Source: Micromonospora rhizosphaerae
Lineage (GTDB): Bacteria > Actinomycetota > Actinomycetes > Mycobacteriales > Micromonosporaceae
Direction: 5' to 3'
DNA length: 64,000 nucleotides
Assembly: GCF_900091465.1 (NCBI RefSeq)
Contig: NZ_FMHV01000002.1
Coordinates: forward strand, 4,030,001-4,094,000
In this document: in pieces, positions 58,425-64,000 of the stretch
Numbering within the stretch: position 1 is the stretch's first letter
How the letters are laid out: the number at the start of each line of letters is the position of its first letter
Made by a program: the position numbers and the translations under genes
Notes under the pieces: generated by a model
Told to the model about the DNA's origin: nothing
Seen by the model: the letters and a program-made list of their open reading frames with translations, nothing else
The model's database searches: none

Positions 58425-59297
58425 ATGCCGATGCTGGTCATCACCGGGTCCTTCCGCGTCGTCGGCGCGGCGCCGGACGGCGACTCGGTACGGTTCCATC
58501 CCACCGACCCGGCGCACTGGGACCGGGTGGAGGGCCCGCACCGGGTGCGACGCAACGCCTCGGGCGGGGCCCAGCTGCGCCTGGACGGCATCGACGCGCT
58601 GGAGACCCACTACACCGCCGGCCGCGTCCGCACCCACCAACCCCTCGACCTGGGCCGGGCGAGCGCGTCGGCCCTGCTCTCCGGGCTGGGCTTCCGCACG
58701 GTGCGGCGCGACGAGCGGGAGACCGTGACCGACGCCTGGCCCGTCGAGGTGCCGGGCTACCTCTTCACCCGCGGCGCCGATGTGTACGGCCGCTGCGTCG
58801 CGCTGGCCGGCCGCGGTGCCCCGCCGACGGACAAGCCGAGCGGGGAGCGCGTGCACGTCACCGTCCCGATGCTTCGCCGTACCGTCAACTACCGGCAGCT
58901 CGCCCGGGGGCAGGCGTACCCGACCTTCTACCGCAAGCTGTACGCGGACCTGCGCCAGGCGATGGCCCGGGCGGTGGTCACCGCCCGGGCGGCGGGTGGG
59001 CCGCTGTGGCGGGCGGACCAGACCGCCAGCGGGGCTGCCCTGCCGGCCGGTCTCGCCGACCTGGAACGCGACGTCGTCCTGCTGCCCAAGCTCTTCCGGC
59101 GACTCGCCGGCTACTTCGCGCTCAACGACGGCGACCCCTCGCTGGCCGGGTTCGCCGACTACCTGGACGCCCGCGACGACCGGATCACCCTCCTGCCCAC
59201 CGGCCAGTGGACCAGCCTCGACACGATCGTCGCGGTCGACGGCAACAAGATCCGCCTCACGCACCCGCCCGAGCAGCTCTTCTTCGACGAGCGCTGA
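58425..59297 (+). CDS. Staphylococcal-nuclease-fold (SNase/thermonuclease-like) protein with C-terminal extension
   Basis: A 290-aa protein, no signal peptide. Residues ~1-197 align with staphylococcal nuclease: calcium/catalytic Asp18 and Asp20 (APDGDSVRF; nuclease D19/D21), Arg52, Asp57 and Glu60 in LRLDGIDALETHY (nuclease R35, D40, E43), Arg123 in DVYGRCVAL (R87) and VNYRQLARGQAYP plus a late LW matching VNEALVRQG...LNIW. All catalytic residues are retained, so an active phosphodiesterase is expected. About 90 further residues (LLPKLFRRLAGYFALNDGDP) form a helical tail of unknown role. It lies between two protease genes. Confidence 0.85.
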   Translation: MPMLVITGSFRVVGAAPDGDSVRFHPTDPAHWDRVEGPHRVRRNASGGAQLRLDGIDALETHYTAGRVRTHQPLDLGRASASALLSGLGFRTVRRDERETVTDAWPVEVPGYLFTRGADVYGRCVALAGRGAPPTDKPSGERVHVTVPMLRRTVNYRQLARGQAYPTFYRKLYADLRQAMARAVVTARAAGGPLWRADQTASGAALPAGLADLERDVVLLPKLFRRLAGYFALNDGDPSLAGFADYLDARDDRITLLPTGQWTSLDTIVAVDGNKIRLTHPPEQLFFDER

Positions 59298-59312
59298 GCA
59301 GGGGGAAAGACC

Positions 59313-61424
59313 ATGGAGAACACCGTGCACATCCAGGCCGCGACCGAGCGGTACCGCCGGACGAAGCGGCAGCGGACGGAGATCGAGCGCCGGCAGCGCA
59401 CCGGCGCCACCCGCGTGGTAGCCACGGGCGACCAGGTGGAGGCGCGGGTGCGGCGGCTGGCCCGCACCGGTGCGGTCACGCCGGAGGCCATCCTCCGGGC
59501 GTTGCCCGAGGGCGACCAGGTCGCGCGCTCGACGCTGCTGGAACGCATCATCGCCGACACCAACGACCTGCAGGCGGTCAACTTCCTCTCCCGGGGCGCG
59601 CGGGCCGCCCGCACGGTGGGGCGGATCGGGGCGGACCTGCGCGGGCGCCGCGTCCCGATCGGCACCGGCTTCCTCGTCGCCCCGGCCCTGCTGCTGACCA
59701 ACAACCACGTCCTGCCCGACGAGACGGCGGCCGCCGAGGCGGTGCTGGAACTGAACTGCGAGGACGGCATCGACCACGAGGCCGGCCAGGTCGTCCTGTA
59801 CCGACTGGACCCGGGCCCGCTCTTCCTCACCGACGGGGAGCTCGACTACACCCTCGTCGCCGTCGCGCCCGGAGCCGCCGGGCCCCCCGGCGACGAGTTC
59901 GGCTGGAACCGGCTGGTCCACCAGCAGGGCAAGGCGGTCATCGGCGAGTGGCTGAACATCGTCGGGCACCCGCAGGGTCGGCTGAAGGAGGTGGCCCTGC
60001 GCAACAACGGGCTGGTCAACGAGCTCGACCACTTCCTGCACTACCGCACCGACACCGAGCCCGGGAATTCCGGCTCGCCGGTCTTCAACGACCAGTGGGA
60101 GGTTGTCGCCCTGCACCACTCGGGGATCCCGGCGACCGACGCCGAGGGCAACTGGCTCAAGGCCGACGGCAGCCGGTGGCGGCCGTCGGACGGCGACGGC
60201 ACCGTCCAATGGATCGCCAACGAGGGGGTACGGGTCAGCGCGCTGCTCGGCCATCTCTTCGGACGCCCCCTGACGGTCGCCGAGCGCGCCGTGCTGGACA
60301 GCCTCGGGCCGCAGGCGGTCCCGGCCGGCGTCCAGCCGGTGAATGTTCCGGCGCCGCCGGTCGCCGCTCCCTCGGTCGCTGCGCCCTCCGCGACCGCGCT
60401 GTCCGGCATCCCTGGGCAGGCCGGGCCGGGGGAGCGGGCCGGGCTGGCGGTCGCGGGCAGCCTACGGGCGCGTCGGCCCGCGCTCGCCGGCGACACCCAC
60501 CTGGTGTTCCTGCACGGCCGCGGCCAGTTGGGCCGGGATTCGCAGCGGTTGCGGGCGGGGTGGGCCGCCGGCCTGGCCGCGGGGCTCGGCGCCGCGGGCC
60601 TGAGCCCGGTCGACGCCGCGGACGTCTGGTTCCCCTTCTACGCCGGGGAGCTGCAGCGGGGGATGGACGGGCGAGAGGCGCTCGCCGACCCGTCGACCGC
60701 GTCCCTGTACGAGGAGTTGGTGTGCGAAGCGGCGGAGCGGGCCGGGATGCCGCCCGGCCTCGTCGCGTCCGGCCCGTCCGCGGACCTCACGATGCCTGAT
60801 CTGGCGGCGGCCCTCGCGGTGCCCGGGACGCCGGCGGCCCTCGCGGTGCTTCCTCCCGCCTTCGCGCTGCCCGGCGAGCAGGAGGGGCTGCTGGATTCCG
60901 TGGTCGGCCGGCTGCACCGGCCGCTGAGTTGGCTGGCGAACCGCAGCGGACTGGACGAGGCGATCATCGCCGCCGTCTTCGCCGACGTGGCCGCGTACCT
61001 CGACCGGCCGGCCGTCCGTGACCGCGTGCTCGACGCGGTGCTCGGCTGCCTGCCGCCCGGCGGCCGCATGGTGCTGGTCAGCCACAGCCTCGGCACGGTC
61101 GTCGCCATGGACCTGCTCACCCGGCTGCCGGGCAGCCTCACCGTCGACACCCTGGTCACGGCGGGCAGTCCGCTCGGCATGGACGCCGTGTACAAGCGCC
61201 TGCTCGTCGGCGGACCGCGCCGCCCCGACCGCGTCCGGACCTGGGTGAACGCGTGGTGCGCCGCCGACGCGGTGGCGATCGGGTGTCCGTTGCAGGGGGC
61301 CTGGGGTGCCGACGTGGTGGACGTGGTGACCGACAACGCCAAGGACCGGGCGCACAGCATCGCCGAGTACCTGTCCGACCCGCGGGTGGCGCGCGCCGTC
61401 GTCGCCGGGTCGGGCGTGCCGTGA
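59313..61424 (+). CDS. Trypsin-like protease fused to an alpha/beta hydrolase
   Basis: A 703-aa cytoplasmic fusion. Residues ~40-105 are helical (ARSTLLERIIADTNDLQAVN, FLSRGARAARTVGRI), like linkers that precede trypsins in conflict proteins. Residues ~110-330 form a trypsin domain with His132 (LTNNHVLP), Asp178 (GELDYTLVAV) and Ser253 (TEPGNSGSPVF). After a Pro/Ala linker (~345-375) an alpha/beta hydrolase follows: VFLHGRGQLGRDSQ oxyanion region and nucleophile Ser592 in VSHSLGTVV; the tail NAKDRAHSIAEYLSDP carries the probable catalytic His. Starts 15 bp after the nuclease-fold gene. Confidence 0.9.
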   Translation: MENTVHIQAATERYRRTKRQRTEIERRQRTGATRVVATGDQVEARVRRLARTGAVTPEAILRALPEGDQVARSTLLERIIADTNDLQAVNFLSRGARAARTVGRIGADLRGRRVPIGTGFLVAPALLLTNNHVLPDETAAAEAVLELNCEDGIDHEAGQVVLYRLDPGPLFLTDGELDYTLVAVAPGAAGPPGDEFGWNRLVHQQGKAVIGEWLNIVGHPQGRLKEVALRNNGLVNELDHFLHYRTDTEPGNSGSPVFNDQWEVVALHHSGIPATDAEGNWLKADGSRWRPSDGDGTVQWIANEGVRVSALLGHLFGRPLTVAERAVLDSLGPQAVPAGVQPVNVPAPPVAAPSVAAPSATALSGIPGQAGPGERAGLAVAGSLRARRPALAGDTHLVFLHGRGQLGRDSQRLRAGWAAGLAAGLGAAGLSPVDAADVWFPFYAGELQRGMDGREALADPSTASLYEELVCEAAERAGMPPGLVASGPSADLTMPDLAAALAVPGTPAALAVLPPAFALPGEQEGLLDSVVGRLHRPLSWLANRSGLDEAIIAAVFADVAAYLDRPAVRDRVLDAVLGCLPPGGRMVLVSHSLGTVVAMDLLTRLPGSLTVDTLVTAGSPLGMDAVYKRLLVGGPRRPDRVRTWVNAWCAADAVAIGCPLQGAWGADVVDVVTDNAKDRAHSIAEYLSDPRVARAVVAGSGVP

Positions 61425-61433
61425 GGAGCGGAG

Positions 61434-62846
61434 ATGAGCACGCTGACGCAGGGGCTGACCCGGCCCGGGTTCATCGGCTGGTTGACCGGTGAGCGTACCC
61501 GGATCTGGTTGCAGCGCAAGGCGGTCGGCCTGTGGATGAACGTCATCATCCTGCTGGCCGTCGCGGTCGCAGCCCTGACCGCGGGGGGCTGGCCGGCGCC
61601 TCAGGCGTGGGGCGTCGCAGCGCTGAAGCTTTTCGTCCTCTGGTGTCTGTCGTTCCTGCCCGGGTGGCTGTACGTGCGGTTCCTCGGCATGCGGGCCAAG
61701 GTGCTGTGGCACGAGTACGTGCTCAACCTGCACCGGCTCGGCTGGGACAGTCACCGCCGCCTGCCGGCGTTGCGGCCGGATTCTGACGCTGTCCCGGGTG
61801 GACCGGACGGGCGGGCACTGCGGACCGACAACATCTACCGGCAGAAGTTCGAGTCCTACTACGGCCGCCAGGTGCCGCGGGCGGCGCTGCGCGACGCGCC
61901 CGACGAGGACCGGGACGACTATCTGGTCAGCAGCGAGTCCCTGTTCCCGGTCTTCCTCGCGACGGCGATGTTCGCCGCCGGCTGGGCCGCGGTGCTGTGG
62001 GACACCCGGTTCGTGGTCGCCCCGGCCGGGGTCTGGGACGTGCTGAAGTACGCCTTCCTCGGCGCGTACGCCTTCGTCACCGGGATGCTGCTGCGCCGGT
62101 ACTTCCAGACCGACCTGCGCCCCAGCGCGTACGCCAGCGCGGTGCTCCGCGTGATCCTGGTGCTCCTGGTCGTCACGGTCGTGCACCAGGTGGTCGGCGC
62201 GACGGCGGCGGTAGCGCAGAGCGCCGAGATGGCGGTCGCGTTCGTCATCGGCTTCTTTCCGCTGGTCGGGCTGCAGTTCCTGGAGCGGCTGACGTCGCGG
62301 GTGCTGCGGTTCGCCGTGCCCACCGTCGCCCCGGACTACCCCCTCGACCAGCTCGACGGGCTCAACCTCTGGTACGAGGCGCGGCTGGTCGAGGAGGGGG
62401 TCGAGGACATGCAGAACCTGACCACGATGAATCTCGTCGACGTCATCCTGCACACCCGGGTCCCGACCGGCCGCCTGGTGGACTGGGTGGACCAGGCGTT
62501 CCTGCTGATCCACCTCGAGCAGGCGGAGCGTCGGGAGGTCCGGCGGGAGCGCCGGAAGGACGGTTGCGGCACCGCGCACGGCGGCGCCGCGGCCCGGGTG
62601 CGGCTGCGCCGGGCCGGCATCCGCACCGCCACCGACCTGCTCAAGGTCTTCTCGACCGAGGACGGCGAGGATCCGGGTACGGGGTTGCCGCGGCGGCGCT
62701 ACCGGGCACCGGACGGCGTCGGGCGACTGCCGCTGCCGGAGGACCAGCTACGGCTGCTCGTCGCCGTGCTCGCGGCGGAGCCGGGGCTCGCGCCGGTCTG
62801 GAACTGGCAGCGCAACGGAGTACCGCTCGACCGCGATGCGCCGTGA
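61434..62846 (+). CDS. Multipass membrane protein of the protease island
   Basis: A 470-aa protein with about seven hydrophobic segments (VIILLAVAVAALTAGG; LFPVFLATAMFAAGWAAVLW; LRVILVLLVVTVVHQVVGAT; VAFVIGFFPLVGL). A cytoplasmic helical region with LLIHLEQAERREVRRERR and RLRRAGIRTATDLLKVF resembles an HhH-like motif at the C-terminus, ending in a soluble domain. The start lies 9 bp after the trypsin-hydrolase gene. Function unknown; it may anchor the system to the membrane or form a pore or sensor. Confidence 0.8.
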   Translation: MSTLTQGLTRPGFIGWLTGERTRIWLQRKAVGLWMNVIILLAVAVAALTAGGWPAPQAWGVAALKLFVLWCLSFLPGWLYVRFLGMRAKVLWHEYVLNLHRLGWDSHRRLPALRPDSDAVPGGPDGRALRTDNIYRQKFESYYGRQVPRAALRDAPDEDRDDYLVSSESLFPVFLATAMFAAGWAAVLWDTRFVVAPAGVWDVLKYAFLGAYAFVTGMLLRRYFQTDLRPSAYASAVLRVILVLLVVTVVHQVVGATAAVAQSAEMAVAFVIGFFPLVGLQFLERLTSRVLRFAVPTVAPDYPLDQLDGLNLWYEARLVEEGVEDMQNLTTMNLVDVILHTRVPTGRLVDWVDQAFLLIHLEQAERREVRRERRKDGCGTAHGGAAARVRLRRAGIRTATDLLKVFSTEDGEDPGTGLPRRRYRAPDGVGRLPLPEDQLRLLVAVLAAEPGLAPVWNWQRNGVPLDRDAP

Positions 62847-62900
62847 CCGGTTCACATTCCGACGATCCGGGGCGCCGACGGCGCCACGACGCGGACATGC

Positions 62901-62932
62901 CGGTGGCCGGGCGCTGGTGCGCCCGGCCACCG
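62901..62932. terminator. Strong hairpin at convergent junction
   Basis: CGGTGGCCGGGCGC pairs perfectly with GCGCCCGGCCACCG (14 bp) around TGGT, between the membrane-protein gene (stop 62846, plus) and the BNR-type gene (stop 62949, minus). It marks the right border of the protease island. Confidence 0.85.
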
Positions 62933-62948
62933 CTTCGACGCCGTCCCG

Positions 62949-64000
62949 CTACAGCCGACTCAGCGGGGTCTTCCAGACGCCACGGCCGTGGGTTGCCGTG
63001 TAGAGGTAGCCGTCCGGTCCGATCGAGAGATCGAACACGGTCGTGAGCGGCAGCGCACCGGTGGTGCCGGAGACGCCACCGATCCGCTTCCAGTCGCTCA
63101 CGTCGCCGGCGCCGTCGACCGTGCCGACCATCACGCCGTAGTCGGTCCCGACCACCAGCTTGCTCCCGTAGCGGACGACGTCCGTGCCGGGTACGTCCGG
63201 GGTACCGGCCGACTCGTTCGTCCAGGTCACCCCGCCGTCCTTGGTGAGCACGCCCTTCCACACATGGTCCTGCGCGGCGCCGGGGCCCTCGATGAAGCGG
63301 CGGTTGTAGCCGTTGAACACCAGGTAGACGGTGGCGCTGCTGCTGTTCACGCTGTCGATGTGGACGGCGCTCGGGTACCGCGAGGGCAACCCGGTCATGT
63401 CCAGCTCGTGCCAGCTCCCACCGAAGTTGGTCTGCACGCCGCGGGAGAAGCCGCCGCTGTTGCAGTTGCTCTCCCCGCACCAGGCCGCGACGATGACGTC
63501 CTTCGAGGCGTCCCGCTTCGCGGCCGGGTCCGCGACCGCGTCGAGCCCCACCACCATCCGGCCCGCCGTGCCCAGCGTCGCGCGCTTCGTCCACCCGTGG
63601 TTGGCCAGCGACTCGGCCTGCTCCTCGGTGGTGGAGAAGGCGAGGTCGTGGGTCCAGATCGCGTTGCCGCCCGCGACCCAGCGCTCGCTGCCGTGGTCCC
63701 CGGTGTTCTCCGAGCCCCGGACCGCGCGGAACGGCGCGGTGAAGCGCGGGTTGGTGTCCGGGACGGCCAGGTCGATGATGGCGTTCTTCGAGCCGTCGGT
63801 CTGGCCGCAGGTGGTGGTCATCCACAGCTCGAGGTAGACGTACTCGTCGAGGATGTGACAACCGTTCCTCGGGTCGACGATGATGTCGCCACCGTCGCCG
63901 CCGAACGGCGAGACCATCTCCGTGTTGCCCTGGTTGTCCTTGCGATCGCCGCGCAGCAGCGAGCCGCCGTTGTCCTGCAGGCCGCCGGAGATCGCGTAGC
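62949..64000 (-). CDS. Secreted BNR/sortilin-type beta-propeller protein, 5' end outside the window
   Basis: The C-terminal ~350 residues of a larger protein whose start lies beyond 64000. Repeats of the BNR type are visible (LTKDGGVTWTNES; DVSDWKRIGGVSGTT; DLSIGPDGYLYTATHGRGVW), along with GLQDNGGSLLRGDRKD near the right edge and FGGDGGDIIVDPRNG, as in exo-alpha-sialidase or sortilin-like hydrolases. It is probably a secreted glycan-binding or glycan-degrading protein; catalytic Asp boxes cannot be judged from this part. Confidence 0.82.
   Translation of the reverse strand, partial: YAISGGLQDNGGSLLRGDRKDNQGNTEMVSPFGGDGGDIIVDPRNGCHILDEYVYLELWMTTTCGQTDGSKNAIIDLAVPDTNPRFTAPFRAVRGSENTGDHGSERWVAGGNAIWTHDLAFSTTEEQAESLANHGWTKRATLGTAGRMVVGLDAVADPAAKRDASKDVIVAAWCGESNCNSGGFSRGVQTNFGGSWHELDMTGLPSRYPSAVHIDSVNSSSATVYLVFNGYNRRFIEGPGAAQDHVWKGVLTKDGGVTWTNESAGTPDVPGTDVVRYGSKLVVGTDYGVMVGTVDGAGDVSDWKRIGGVSGTTGALPLTTVFDLSIGPDGYLYTATHGRGVWKTPLSRL

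Noticed and set aside
58140..60254. 704-codon minus-strand frame under the nuclease-fold and trypsin genes
   Set aside because: Antisense shadow; plus-strand genes have complete catalytic motifs.
1..64000. tRNA, rRNA, tmRNA or CRISPR loci
   Set aside because: No cloverleaf with T-loop-like sequence, no rRNA segments and no repeat-spacer pattern were recognised by eye; a dedicated scan could still find one.

Overview
The window is uniformly GC-rich DNA with near-saturated third-position G/C, frequent GTG starts, ATGA/GTGA/TGATG gene overlaps and many actinobacterial families: a conservon (histidine kinase, roadblock, DUF742 and GTPase), a DUF574-type methyltransferase, a Cgl0159-type aldolase, IdeR-style iron boxes and an AfsR/SARP-type regulator. 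It looks like the chromosome of a filamentous actinomycete, most probably a Micromonosporaceae member (inference from gene content; not proven).

Layout. 1-4.1 kb: left-truncated class A penicillin-binding protein, GNAT acetyltransferase, a membrane-anchored hypothetical protein, a lipid kinase. 4.1-10.4 kb: an iron-responsive divergon. An adenylation-ACP-membrane acyltransferase fusion faces a three-gene ferric iron ABC transporter, with an IdeR/DtxR-like box at each start. 10.5-18.5 kb: GH18 chitinase-like protein; a SAM methyltransferase gene split by an IS607-family element (intact tnpB, broken tnpA); a secreted S1 protease; a 950-aa FAD/Fe-S D-2-hydroxyacid dehydrogenase. 18.7-22.8 kb: less GC-saturated accessory block with a Phd-like small protein, YdcF, an XRE-TPR regulator and a chain of three small genes ending in a radical SAM enzyme (candidate RiPP-type locus). 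22.8-35.3 kb: nitronate monooxygenase, amidase, conservon plus styrene-monooxygenase-like flavoenzyme, YciO/Sua5, Na+/H+ antiporter, M23 peptidase and a wall-associated DUF11-like protein.

35.3-47.8 kb: an eight-gene sugar-uptake operon (substrate-binding protein, two permeases, ATPase, PHP hydrolase, TIM-barrel isomerase, Gfo/Idh/MocA dehydrogenase, GH38 alpha-mannosidase), a GntR repressor with matching TGTCAnGACA palindromes, and what appears to be a collapsed myo-inositol operon: an intact Cgl0159-type aldolase between apparent remnants of iolC and iolB. 47.8-49.4 kb: secreted GH25 lysozyme with six lectin-like repeats.

49.5-62.9 kb is the most interesting region: a compact set of mostly signal-less, apparently cytoplasmic proteases and effectors. 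It holds an HExxH metallopeptidase fused to a seven-repeat propeller, a BTAD regulator, a sigma factor with a partner protein, a TPR-CHAT (caspase-like) protease, a subtilisin, a staphylococcal-nuclease-fold protein with all catalytic residues, a trypsin fused to an alpha/beta hydrolase, and a multipass membrane protein. The architecture resembles a proteolytic conflict or programmed-death system with a nuclease as candidate effector. The right edge carries a truncated secreted beta-propeller (BNR-type) protein.
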